Positions 16,179 through 23,769 of a DNA stretch of 64,000 nt are shown here, piece after piece (the stretch's first letter is position 1; every line of letters begins with the position of its first letter). The notes below the pieces were generated by a model. The model was given only the letters and a program-made list of their open reading frames with translations, searched no databases and was not told the origin of the DNA. The stretch lies in NCBI RefSeq assembly GCF_014695575.1, contig NZ_JACJOO010000057.1, forward strand, positions 108,477 through 172,476, in the 5' to 3' direction. Source of the stretch: Leptolyngbya sp. FACHB-8. GTDB taxonomy: Bacteria; Cyanobacteriota; Cyanobacteriia; Elainellales; Elainellaceae. The position numbers and the translations under genes were made by a program.

Positions 16179-16233
16179 TGTTTGAAAGGTTATTTTCTCG
16201 TGCGTTTTGCACAAGAAAATAACCTTTCAAACA
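16179..16233. repeat. Family K palindrome, about 25-bp stem
   Basis: 16179-16203 pairs with 16209-16233 with one mismatch; the core is GGTTATTTTCTCGTGC / GCACAAGAAAATAACC. It shares the GGTTATTTT...AAAATAACC frame with 1399, 4445 and 30646. It lies 22 bp after the receiver stop. Confidence 0.82.
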
Positions 16234-16407
16234 GGTCTCAAATGTCGGAAGTGCACTAAAGATCAACCGAGTTTAATCTTGCCCTCAGTGCAGGACATGC
16301 TGCCCTGGATTGGCATCGTCATTGGAGCGATCGCCAGAATAAGTCATGGTCTTTCCTCAATATTTCTAGAATCAGTGTTGTTTAGGGCTCATGCTGAATC
16401 ATTGCGA

Positions 16408-17130
16408 TTACATCATGGTGTTCCCACCAATCAGGCGCTCAAACTCGGCTTTGATCAGTGAATAACACTCACAGCTTGTTGCTTCTAATCCCTCTCGATC
16501 CAGAATCGTGATTTTGCCATATCGATAAGAAATGAAGCCTGCATTCTGTAACTTAGCGGCCACCTCACTGACCCCCGCCCGGCGCACCCCAAGCATTTGA
16601 GATAGAAACTCATGGGTTAGTGCAAATTGGTTATCTCCGACCCGGTCTTGGGTCAAGAGCAGCCAACGACAACAGCGTTGCTCGATCGAATGCATCCCAT
16701 TACATACTACAGATTGTGAAATGAGATTAAACAATGCTTGTGTATAGCGGTGTAGAACGTTATAAAGCACAGTGTCGGGGGTGACATGAGTGCGCATTGC
16801 CTCGGCTCGCATTCTCAAAGCATTACCCAGAACTTGAACCATTGCCACCCCTGGAATTTGCTTAGCTCCCAGAAATACAGGCAGCCCCACCATGCCTTCA
16901 TAGCCCACTGTTCCTACTTCGATCAGATCACCCGCTGCGGTTAGCGACAGTAGCGAGCAAACTCCTTCTAGCGGAAAGTAGACAAACTCAATCGGTTCAT
17001 TGGGTTGGTATAACTCTTGTTTAATTTCTAAGGGAACGGGCTCTAGGTAGAACGCAAGCCGTTCGTATTCTTCTATTGGTAAGCTGGCCAAGAGTCGATT
17101 TCTGACAGTATTTGAAAGTCCTTCACGCAC
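16408..17130 (-). CDS. Crp/Fnr-family transcriptional regulator
   Basis: 240 residues. The N-terminal cyclic-nucleotide-binding-like beta roll (about 25-145) includes VYFPLEGVCSLLS and GYEGMVGLPVFLG. After a dimerisation helix (IEQRCCRWLLLTQDRVG) comes the winged helix-turn-helix (about 165-225) with LTHEFLSQMLGVRRAGVSEVAAKLQNAGFISYRYGKITI. The recognition helix (RRAGVSEVA) resembles that of other uncharacterised cyanobacterial Crp-type regulators, and no Fe-S cysteine set like FNR's is present. It is divergent from cheB. The two TGTACG-N5-GTACA palindromes in the shared upstream region have the 5-6-5 spacing of Crp-family sites, so autoregulation and control of cheB are plausible. Confidence 0.88.
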   Translation of the reverse strand: MREGLSNTVRNRLLASLPIEEYERLAFYLEPVPLEIKQELYQPNEPIEFVYFPLEGVCSLLSLTAAGDLIEVGTVGYEGMVGLPVFLGAKQIPGVAMVQVLGNALRMRAEAMRTHVTPDTVLYNVLHRYTQALFNLISQSVVCNGMHSIEQRCCRWLLLTQDRVGDNQFALTHEFLSQMLGVRRAGVSEVAAKLQNAGFISYRYGKITILDREGLEATSCECYSLIKAEFERLIGGNTMM

Positions 17131-17229
17131 TACTTTAATGGTTAGTTAGGTGATCTCTATGCACTGGGATAACACAAAGCTGGTAAGGAGCCCTCTGGCA
17201 TAGGGAGGAGTATAGCTCTCGGTGCGGTT

Positions 17230-17245
17230 TGTACGAAAGAGTACA
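17230..17245. promoter_or_regulatory. Candidate NtcA/Crp-type operator 1
   Basis: TGTACGAAAGAGTACA is a perfect 5-bp inverted repeat with a 6-bp spacer and contains GTA-N8-TAC, the NtcA consensus. It sits between the divergent crp-like and cheB genes. Direct sequence reading; binding protein inferred. Confidence 0.6.
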
Positions 17246-17262
17246 ATAGAGGGAGAGAGGAG

Positions 17263-17278
17263 TGTACGGCTAAGTACA
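17263..17278. promoter_or_regulatory. Candidate NtcA/Crp-type operator 2
   Basis: TGTACGGCTAAGTACA has the same half-sites and spacing as the copy at 17230, exactly 33 bp downstream (about three helical turns). It ends 36 bp before the chosen cheB start. GATAAT at 17291-17296 could be a -10 box. Confidence 0.6.
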
Positions 17279-17314
17279 GTCTTTTCATCTGATAATTTCC
17301 TGGTTCGTACTCTC

Positions 17315-17962
17315 ATGAACTCTCTCACCTGCATACCGCAATCTCGGATCCTTTCTCATTTTCCGAATATTGCATTTAATGTTGTCGTGTTGGCAACTTC
17401 AATAGGTGGGTTAAAAGCGTTGAGTGCTATCGTGTCTACCTTACCCGCAGATTTCCCGGCTGCTACTCTGGTGGTTCAGCATCTCAGCCCCAGTTTTCCC
17501 AGCCAATTAGTTCAAATCTTGAGTCAGCGAACTCAACTTCGGGTTAAAAGTGCTGCAACGGGAGATGTTCTGCGGCCGGGCACCGTTTATGTGGCTGTTC
17601 CAGATCACCACTTAATAGTTCAGCCCAATGGTACGCTACTGTTATCGGATGCACCTAAGATGAACTTTGTGCGTCCTGCTGCCGATAAACTGTTGATGTC
17701 AGTGGCAAACACTTACAAATCGCGGGCGATCGCTGTCGTTCTAACCGGCCGAGGGTCTGATGGTGCGCTGGGCGTGCTAGCCATCAAGAAACATGGAGGC
17801 ACGGTGATCGCTCAGGATAATTTAACTTCTGAAGCTTTCCATATGCCGCAGGCCGCGATCGCCACTGGAAACGTAGATCAGGTATTGCCCTTGGAGGAGA
17901 TCGCTTCTATGTTGGTGCGCCTGGTAACGTCAGAAGCTGTTACGTCATACAGAAGAGGGTAA
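17315..17962 (+). CDS. cheB: Stand-alone CheB-type methylesterase (no receiver domain)
   Basis: 215 residues from the ATG at 17315. The frame stays open up to 17222, but that extension overlaps the two operator-like palindromes and is not conserved-looking. CheB removes methyl groups from, and deamidates, chemoreceptor glutamates or glutamines. The catalytic triad is visible: Ser29 in ATSIGG, His56 in VVQHLSP and Asp149 in LTGRGSDGALGV. The usual N-terminal receiver is absent. The degenerate receiver at 15777 could supply regulation, and the CheR gene lies convergent just downstream. No chemoreceptor or CheA is in the window. Confidence 0.88.
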   Translation: MNSLTCIPQSRILSHFPNIAFNVVVLATSIGGLKALSAIVSTLPADFPAATLVVQHLSPSFPSQLVQILSQRTQLRVKSAATGDVLRPGTVYVAVPDHHLIVQPNGTLLLSDAPKMNFVRPAADKLLMSVANTYKSRAIAVVLTGRGSDGALGVLAIKKHGGTVIAQDNLTSEAFHMPQAAIATGNVDQVLPLEEIASMLVRLVTSEAVTSYRRG

Positions 17963-17990
17963 GGGCAACGCCCCTACCCTCTTCTGTATG
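17946..17990. repeat. Palindrome across the cheB stop codon
   Basis: 17946-17965 pairs with 17971-17990 with one mismatch. The cheB TAA (17960-17962) lies inside the 5' arm, so the element has contributed the last codons of cheB. It sits between convergent cheB and cheR and could serve both as a terminator. Confidence 0.8.
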
Positions 17991-18016
17991 AATGAGCTGA
18001 TGATGTGTGCAGGCAA

Positions 18017-19189
18017 TCAGGCGGATTTAGCTCGCAGGTGACGATGAATTTCCTGATTCATGAGCTCCAATTCCTTCTGGGTTGCCCGTAGTTCTTGCTC
18101 AATATCGTGCCGTTGCTGAATCTGCACAGAGAGTGCATCTTGAAGCGATCGCACCTGATCTTGTAGCCGCTTCACTTCAAGCTGCAACATTTCTAACTGG
18201 ACGTGTTGCTGCTCATAGTCTTGTGAAGCGTTAGTCGAATCGGAAAGATGTTTCAAACCAGCCTCGTTCATATCTGTTAGTGCATTATTTACAGCAGGTA
18301 TAGGACAAAATGAGAGTGGGAGTAATGAATAGTAATCATGAATAGTTGACCCTTTTGTAAATAACCTTACTTTTGAATTCTTCGATTCAAAGAGAGACTG
18401 TCGTAAATAAGGAATTTGTCCTTCTGGCATACCCAGTAGTAGAAACCCTTGCTGCTGCAAACTGAAATGAAACCGAACCAGTGCTTGAAGTTGCGCCTGT
18501 GGTATCAGATACATCAGTGTGTTTCTACAAAGGAGCAAATCAATGTGTGATAGCGGTGGGCTTTGAATTAAGTCATGCTGATGAAAGGTGACGGAGTGGT
18601 AAAGCTCTTGTCGCCAGCGATAACCTTCGGCTGTGCACTCAAAATATCGCTCTAAAAGTTCTGGTGGAATTCCTGTAACTTTGTAGGGGAAATAGCAGCC
18701 GCGTTGCGCTTGCCACAGCGCATCGGCATCAATATCAGTGCCATAGATCTGCACGCGTTGCTGAAATTGTTCGACCCCCAAAGCTTCCGCTAGTAGGATT
18801 GCCAGGGAATACGTTTCTTCCCCTGACGCACACCCTGCACTCCAGATACGGATCAGTTCGTTTGGAGCTTTGTTGGCAATAATTTGGGGAATGATGGTGC
18901 TTTTGAGATAATCCCAGATGGGGCGATCGCGAAAGAAGAATGTACAGTTGATAAAAACAGCATTCAAAAGATGTGTAACTTCATCAGGTTGTTGCGTTAG
19001 GTGGTCGAGATACTCCTGGTAATGCTGCGCTCCAACATGTTGCATGCGCTTTTTGATTTGACGCATTAAGCTAGAACGCTTGTAACTCGTCAGGTCAGCC
19101 TTCTGAACATGCTTGAGATGATTAAGTAAATCTTCTAAATTTGTTGCTTTTAGAGATGGTGATGTAGTGCTAACAGAAAGGTTATGCAT
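18017..19189 (-). CDS. cheR: CheR-type methyltransferase with C-terminal coiled coil
   Basis: 390 residues. The all-helical N-terminal domain (about 15-85, with YKRSSLMRQIKKRM) precedes NCTFFFRDRPIWDYL (81-95). The SAM-binding motif IWSAGCASGEETYSLA is at 115-130, and IDLLLCRNTLMYL comes later, all as in chemotaxis protein methyltransferases. Residues about 315-390 are a long coiled coil (QLEMLQLEVKRLQDQVRSL), which could mediate partner binding. In cyanobacteria CheB and CheR are often fused to PAS kinases; here they are separate and convergent. A role in classical chemotaxis is uncertain without a receptor nearby. Confidence 0.88.
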   Translation of the reverse strand: MHNLSVSTTSPSLKATNLEDLLNHLKHVQKADLTSYKRSSLMRQIKKRMQHVGAQHYQEYLDHLTQQPDEVTHLLNAVFINCTFFFRDRPIWDYLKSTIIPQIIANKAPNELIRIWSAGCASGEETYSLAILLAEALGVEQFQQRVQIYGTDIDADALWQAQRGCYFPYKVTGIPPELLERYFECTAEGYRWRQELYHSVTFHQHDLIQSPPLSHIDLLLCRNTLMYLIPQAQLQALVRFHFSLQQQGFLLLGMPEGQIPYLRQSLFESKNSKVRLFTKGSTIHDYYSLLPLSFCPIPAVNNALTDMNEAGLKHLSDSTNASQDYEQQHVQLEMLQLEVKRLQDQVRSLQDALSVQIQQRHDIEQELRATQKELELMNQEIHRHLRAKSA

Positions 19190-19654
19190 GAACAGATAGC
19201 CAACTTAGCTGGGCGTTCATAGAGTAAATTCTATATTTTTGAGTTTAGGCGTTTCTCGGGCAGATGACTGTCCAGTAGCGTACAAGTCATCTCCATTACT
19301 CAGGTTGGGTTTCAAGGGTGTGGTGGGTAATTTTATGTTCAAGTGTGGGGTTAACCCACATTTGAACATTGATAGATCACTAAAACAGCACCCGTATTCG
19401 CTACAAGAAACCTTGATATGGGGGGTGCGGAGCGCACTAAAATCTAGGCAAATGAAGTTGCTGAATACTGGATTGATGAATAGAGTAGCGTTCTACTCTA
19501 TTCAGAGATTAAAGACATAACCCAAACGGCATATTGTGTTATATGCCCTACGTTTATTCGTTGCGACCCTTGGGGCTTCTGCCATTGGATCGATACAATT
19601 CCTGCCGTCCCAGACCAATATTAGTGCATTACGGACGTTGGCATCGGTAGCGTT
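19190..19654. other. Interval between cheR and the DUF2993 gene
   Basis: About 465 bp with no convincing gene. It holds two hairpins, ATGTTCAAGTGTGGG/CCCACATTTGAACAT (19335-19369) and GAATAGAGTAG/CTACTCTATTC (about 19478-19503). An open frame at 19239-19520 runs straight through the first palindrome and is dismissed. Confidence 0.45.
19334..19370. repeat. Palindrome, 15-bp stem
   Basis: ATGTTCAAGTGTGGG (19335-19349) pairs with CCCACATTTGAACAT (19355-19369) with one G-T pair. It lies upstream of both flanking genes. Confidence 0.7.
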
Positions 19655-20392
19655 GTGAAGGATGAAAGAGAAAAGGCGGGGTGGAAGGCGCGAACGGTTA
19701 ATCGGATTGTTGGGCTTGCCATATCCAGGCTCGTAGAAGCAGAGCGGGTTGATGTTTGGGTTAACGCAACACTATCCAAAGCGATGCGTGGGGAGGTTGA
19801 TGGGCTAGCCATCGAACTCCAAGAGTTTTTAGCGCGGAAAAATTTGCGAATTGAAACCTTTCAGCTTCAGATCGGGCAGGTGACTGTCCTACCAAAGCTG
19901 GCTATGAAGGGTACGATTCAACTGCTTCAACCATCTACCGGAGAACTCACGCTGACGCTCCTTGAGAAACAGCTTTCTGACTTTTTGAGCCTGCAATTTG
20001 TGGGAGAGCGATCGCAACCCTCAGCCTCTGCAAACCCGACTCAAAACTACAGACTTCATCAAATTCATGCGGCCTTTCTGCCAGAGAATCAACTTCAGCT
20101 TCATCTGGATTGGACGGCGGCATCTATTGAAGCGGTACAGTCCAGTACGCTGCTGACGACACCAGAAATTGCATCTGAAGGACAGATCGTTAACCTGGCT
20201 GTGCAATCGACCTCCGGAGAGGATGTACCTGCCGAATTAACCACTGCAATTCTGTCTCCGATTAATGAAATTCTTAGCCTGCAAGACTTCAAACAGCGAG
20301 GCACATCTTTTCAAATTCAGCAGATCGAGACGATGCCCGAGAAGCTGACTCTGCATGCCTCCGCGACAATCGACCAGTTTCCTACCCGGTAG
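19655..20392 (+). CDS. DUF2993 (LmeA-type) protein
   Basis: 245 residues from a GTG start; the ATG at 19662 is in another frame. The sequence has AISRLVEAERVDVWVNATLSKAMRGEVDGLAIELQEFLARKNLRIETFQLQIG, the hallmark of DUF2993. Lipid-binding roles are known for mycobacterial LmeA; cyanobacterial members are uncharacterised. The mature chain alternates beta strands (VTVLPKLAMKGTIQLLQP, LTLTLLEKQL). No signal peptide is seen, so a membrane-surface or cytosolic location is possible. It ends 4 bp before the glycosyltransferase start, which implies an operon and a possible joint role in glycolipid handling (inference). A paralogue lies at 45044. Confidence 0.75.
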   Translation: MKDEREKAGWKARTVNRIVGLAISRLVEAERVDVWVNATLSKAMRGEVDGLAIELQEFLARKNLRIETFQLQIGQVTVLPKLAMKGTIQLLQPSTGELTLTLLEKQLSDFLSLQFVGERSQPSASANPTQNYRLHQIHAAFLPENQLQLHLDWTAASIEAVQSSTLLTTPEIASEGQIVNLAVQSTSGEDVPAELTTAILSPINEILSLQDFKQRGTSFQIQQIETMPEKLTLHASATIDQFPTR

Positions 20393-20396
20393 ACCT

Positions 20397-21689
20397 ATGG
20401 TTCACTTTGGAATTATCTGCCCCCCCTATCCCGGTCATTTAAATCCCCAGACGGCTTTAGGACGAGAACTTCAGTCGCGTGGTCACCGTGTTACGGTGCT
20501 TCAAATTTCTGACGTGGAACCTCTGGTGCGATCGGAAGGAGTCGGCTTTCATGCGATCGGGCAATCGACCTATCAACCCGGTTCTCTCGCACAAACCTTT
20601 GTGCAACTGGCTCGGCTGAGTGAAATTGAGGCACTTCAGTACTCTGTTAAATTCTGCCGCGAGGTGACGGAAATTATTTGTCGGGATGCCCCGGCGGCGA
20701 TCGCTCAACTCGGCATTGATGCCCTGCTGGTTGATCAATTGGAGCCTGCCGGAGAAACCGTAGCAGAAGGGCTGGGGCTCCCATTTATCTGTGTTTCCTG
20801 TGGGCAAGCCATTCACCGCCGGGCCGATATTCCTCCCTTTTTCATGCCCTGGAATTACGAAGACCAATGGTGGGCACGACTTCGTAATCAGGTTGCCTAC
20901 ACCATTCTGGATCGCAATTGCCGTCCGATTTTGCAGGTGATTAATGAGTACCGCGATCGCTGGAATTTGCCCCCCTATCGGCAAATGTATCGCTCCAACA
21001 CACGCCTGCTCCACATGAGCCAGCAGGTTGCCGCATTTGATCTGCCCAACCCCAACCTCCCTGACTATTTTCATTACGTTGGCCCTTTGCGGAACCGTTC
21101 TCCTCGGTCCGTTTCATTTCCGAGCGATCGCTTGACGGGCCAACCCTTGATCTACGCTTCTTTAGGAAGTGTTCAAAATCGTAAGTATGAAATCTTTCAC
21201 CAAATTGCCACAGCCTGTGAAGGCTTAGATGTGCAACTGGTCATGCCCCACGGCGGCGGTATGGATGCTGCACAGATCGCCAGTCTACCCGGCAATCCCC
21301 TGGTCGTTGAGTACGCTCCTCAGCGAGAAGTTCTATCCCGAGCCAGCCTGACTATTACCCATGGCGGCATGAATACCGTGCTCGATTCTCTGAGTTATGG
21401 TGTGCCTCTGGTTGCGATTCCCATTACCTTTGAGCAACCAGGAACGGGAGCCCGCATTCGCTGGACAGGTGTCGGAGAGGTGATTCCATTAACGAAGCTC
21501 ACGCCGCCCCGGCTCCGAGAGGCCATTCAGCAGGTAAGTGACTCTCCCACCTACGCTGCCAATGCCGCAAGGGTACAGCAAGCGATTCAGCAAGCGGGAG
21601 GCGTTCAACGGGCCGCAGACCTGATTGAGCAAGTTGTTCAGAGAGAATCTACAGGTAAATCATCTTTCGCGTCATCCCTCCGTCAATGA
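20397..21689 (+). CDS. UGT/MGT-type glycosyltransferase (GT1, CrtX-like)
   Basis: 430 residues from the ATG at 20397 (MVHFGIICPPYPGHLNP). The N-terminal GT-B half begins with the PxxGHxxP-type motif of GT1 enzymes. The C-terminal half has YASLGSVQNRKYEIF and VVEYAPQREVLSRASLTITHGGMNTVLDSLSYGVPLVAIPI, the nucleotide-sugar-binding HGG...P..D/Q signature (here ending FEQPG). The closest well-known relatives are zeaxanthin and macrolide glucosyltransferases, so glycosylation of a carotenoid or other lipophilic acceptor is plausible but unproven. It is coupled to the DUF2993 gene upstream and overlaps the convergent SDR gene by 41 bp. Confidence 0.83.
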   Translation: MVHFGIICPPYPGHLNPQTALGRELQSRGHRVTVLQISDVEPLVRSEGVGFHAIGQSTYQPGSLAQTFVQLARLSEIEALQYSVKFCREVTEIICRDAPAAIAQLGIDALLVDQLEPAGETVAEGLGLPFICVSCGQAIHRRADIPPFFMPWNYEDQWWARLRNQVAYTILDRNCRPILQVINEYRDRWNLPPYRQMYRSNTRLLHMSQQVAAFDLPNPNLPDYFHYVGPLRNRSPRSVSFPSDRLTGQPLIYASLGSVQNRKYEIFHQIATACEGLDVQLVMPHGGGMDAAQIASLPGNPLVVEYAPQREVLSRASLTITHGGMNTVLDSLSYGVPLVAIPITFEQPGTGARIRWTGVGEVIPLTKLTPPRLREAIQQVSDSPTYAANAARVQQAIQQAGGVQRAADLIEQVVQRESTGKSSFASSLRQ

Positions 21690-22413
21690 TGAAATTTTCC
21701 CCTGTCATAAAGCCTGCCGCTTCCGACGCAAGATAGACCACCATAGCGGCCACATCATCAGGTACGCCAACCCGCCCGGCTGGATGCTGTTGATGGTCTT
21801 GTTCTGTCAACTGGGGCGTCCCTCTGTTCGCAGCCTTCTTCCAGTCTTCTACAGCAATCCAGCCAGGGCTAATGCAATTGACTCGAATATCGGGCCCCAA
21901 ACTATTGGCCAGGGCGTGGGTGAGCGCAACAATGCCACCCTTACTCGCGGAATAAGCTTCGGTGTGGGGTTCCGACATGAAAGCTCGGGTTGAGGCAATG
22001 TTAATGATACTGCCTCGACAGGCTCGGAGATGGGGAATAGCATACTTACTCGTCAGAAACGCACTGGTTAGATTCGTCGTGATGATACGGTTCCACTGCA
22101 CCAAGTCCAGTTCCTCAACGGGCGCATTGTTGGGATGGGCGATCGCTGCATTATTCACCAAAACATCCAGCCGATGATAAGCGGCAATGGTATCAGTAAC
22201 CAGTTGCCGAACAGAGGCTTCATCACTCACATCCGTGGGGATAAAACGGGCCTCTCCCAGGGAGCTATACTCCTCCGCCGTTTCTGTGCCGGCGTCAGAG
22301 TCAATCTCGGCGATCGCCACCCGATATCCTGCCTGCAGCAGTTTCAGCACGGTTGCCTTGCCAATGCCCTGACCGCCCCCGGTTACGATCGCCACTCGAT
22401 TTTCAGCATTCAT
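21649..22413 (-). CDS. SDR-family oxidoreductase
   Basis: 254 residues from the ATG at 22411-22413; a TTG two codons earlier is less likely. Classical short-chain dehydrogenase: cofactor loop TGGGQGIGKA near residue 13, NNAAIAH, catalytic Ser in NIASTRAF and YSASKGG (Tyr and Lys of YxxxK). Asp at the end of the second strand (AIAEIDSD) favours NAD(H). The end (GENFIIDGGMTRKMIYL) is the usual SDR tail. The substrate is unknown. Its 3' end overlaps that of the glycosyltransferase on the opposite strand. Confidence 0.87.
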   Translation of the reverse strand: MNAENRVAIVTGGGQGIGKATVLKLLQAGYRVAIAEIDSDAGTETAEEYSSLGEARFIPTDVSDEASVRQLVTDTIAAYHRLDVLVNNAAIAHPNNAPVEELDLVQWNRIITTNLTSAFLTSKYAIPHLRACRGSIINIASTRAFMSEPHTEAYSASKGGIVALTHALANSLGPDIRVNCISPGWIAVEDWKKAANRGTPQLTEQDHQQHPAGRVGVPDDVAAMVVYLASEAAGFMTGENFIIDGGMTRKMIYL

Positions 22414-22868
22414 TACCAATCATCCAATCCTTACATTGCATCCAATTTAATCAAGACTTACAGATTCTTGTTGCGTTGGCGTACTTCGCACAGCGCACAA
22501 CAAGAATGCAGTAATAGAGAACTTGCATAAGTTCTATTAATAACCGAAATGTATGTTGGCGCATCCCACCCGATAGCGATCACTGCAATTACTATTGTTG
22601 ATGTTGTGTTAGTTAGGGCATCAGGCGTAATGCTTCCACTCGCTTCTGGTGTCCCAACTAACGTAATAAAGGCTATATCAAGTTCGATTAAATGAAGGTA
22701 TTGTGGCGCATTGCACTGGCTTTTCCCCATTCAATCGGATGTCATCTAACATGAAGGAAGTAAAACAAGCAGTAACCAGGCTGCAATCAAAAAACAAGCT
22801 TAAGTAATGGGACAGACGTTGGGCGATCGACCATACTTAACGCGAGAGAGTCATCAAGGAGACATAGA
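22414..22868. other. Interval before the FKBP gene
   Basis: About 455 bp. It carries one family G hairpin (22464-22507) followed by AGAACTTGCATAAGTTCT, itself an inverted repeat (about 22519-22536). No gene is convincing. Confidence 0.4.
22464..22507. repeat. Family G palindrome
   Basis: ATTCTTGTTGCG... pairs imperfectly with ...CGCACAACAAGAAT. TTGTTG/CAACAA arms and nearby AGTTCT/ACTTAC words also occur at 31421, 37294 and 54292. Confidence 0.65.
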
Positions 22869-23297
22869 ATGGTACAAGCACAGCGCGGCAATACGGTTAA
22901 GGTTCATTACACTGGCAAATTGGATGATGGTACAGTGTTTGATTCCTCTGTAGACCGCGATCCACTAGAGTTCACGCTTGGAGAAGGCGGAATTATTCCC
23001 GGTTTTGAGCAGGCAGTTCTTGGGATGTCAACGGGTGAGTCTAAGACTGAGACCATCCCCAGCGAGAACGCCTATGGCCCCTACATTGACGAGATGGTTT
23101 TGACGGTTGATCGACAACAGATGCCTGCTGAAATTGAACCTCAGGTTGGGCAACAGCTTCATCTTCAGCAACCAGATGGTCAACTTATTCCTGTGACGAT
23201 CACAGAAGTTTCGAACTCAACCGTTACGTTGGATGCGAACCATCCGCTAGCCGGTGAGAACTTGACCTTTGATATTCAGCTAGTTGAAATCGCTTAG
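22869..23297 (+). CDS. FKBP-type peptidyl-prolyl isomerase, SlyD-like
   Basis: 142 residues. VKVHYTGKLDDGTVFDSS and EFTLGEGGIIPGFEQAVLGM give the FKBP active-site frame, followed by an IF (insert-in-flap) chaperone domain of about 65 residues. It closes with NHPLAGENLTFDIQLVEIA, the signature end of SlyD/FkpB-type enzymes. It lacks the His-rich metal-binding tail of E. coli SlyD. It catalyses cis-trans isomerisation of prolyl bonds and assists folding in the cytosol. An AAGGAG ribosome-binding site lies just upstream of the ATG (22854-22859). Confidence 0.9.
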   Translation: MVQAQRGNTVKVHYTGKLDDGTVFDSSVDRDPLEFTLGEGGIIPGFEQAVLGMSTGESKTETIPSENAYGPYIDEMVLTVDRQQMPAEIEPQVGQQLHLQQPDGQLIPVTITEVSNSTVTLDANHPLAGENLTFDIQLVEIA

Positions 23298-23313
23298 TGC
23301 AATAACTCACGTT

Positions 23314-23349
23314 GTAGGGTGTGTTTGCTATTCAGCAAGCACACTCTAC
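23314..23349 (+). terminator. Hairpin after the FKBP gene
   Basis: GTAGGGTGTGTTTGCT pairs with AGCAAGCACACTCTAC with two imperfect pairs, 16 bp after the stop. Likely terminator, with no T-run. Confidence 0.5.
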
Positions 23350-23362
23350 CGGGGAGGATAGT

Positions 23363-23429
23363 GTTCTAGACGTGTGAATGGGATGTGGTGAAAGGGGTAT
23401 GAAGTGCCCCTTTCACCACATCCCATTCA
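23363..23429. repeat. Family D element, copy 2
   Basis: Lead-in GTTCTAGACGTG, then a perfect 23-bp stem 23375-23397 / 23407-23429 with a 9-nt loop (TATGAAGTG). See the copy at 15614. Confidence 0.85.
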
Positions 23430-23509
23430 TGAATTTGAAACATGGCTCAGGAGGGCGATCGCATTGCAAGTACTTGGTTAGTCCAAACTCCAGTGAGTCA
23501 TAGTGTTCT

Positions 23510-23579
23510 AATAACAAGTAAGGTTAAATGCCGATGATAAAAAGTGGTGCGGCGCTTTGCGCCGCACCACTTTTTATCA
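23510..23579. repeat. Family C element
   Basis: Lead-in AATAACAAGTAAGGTTAAAT, then a perfect 21-bp stem 23535-23555 / 23559-23579 with a TTT loop (apex GGCGC-TTT-GCGCC). It shares GATGATAAAAAGTGG with the copies at 6890 and 62661. Shortly before it lies TTAGTCCAAACTCCAGT, a phrase repeated at 33544. Confidence 0.85.
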
Positions 23580-23769
23580 GATGAAGCGGACACAACTATA
23601 CGGAAAAATGCTTACAACGAAATTAAGAACTCAGTACTGTACGTTATTTGTTACATAAGATACATTGTCTGGGACGGCGATCGCCTTAATTGGAAAGCAG
23701 ATACTTGGTTGCCTCCATGTTGTGTTCTCCACTGTTAATGTTGCCTATCGTATTCGCAAGGAGAAGAGT

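Noticed and set aside
19239..19520. 93-codon frame upstream of the DUF2993 gene
   Set aside because: Runs straight through the palindrome at 19334-19370 and has no start signal.
20457..21074. 205-codon open frame on the minus strand
   Set aside because: It is antisense to the glycosyltransferase, which carries the GT1 signature; the antisense translation is not protein-like.
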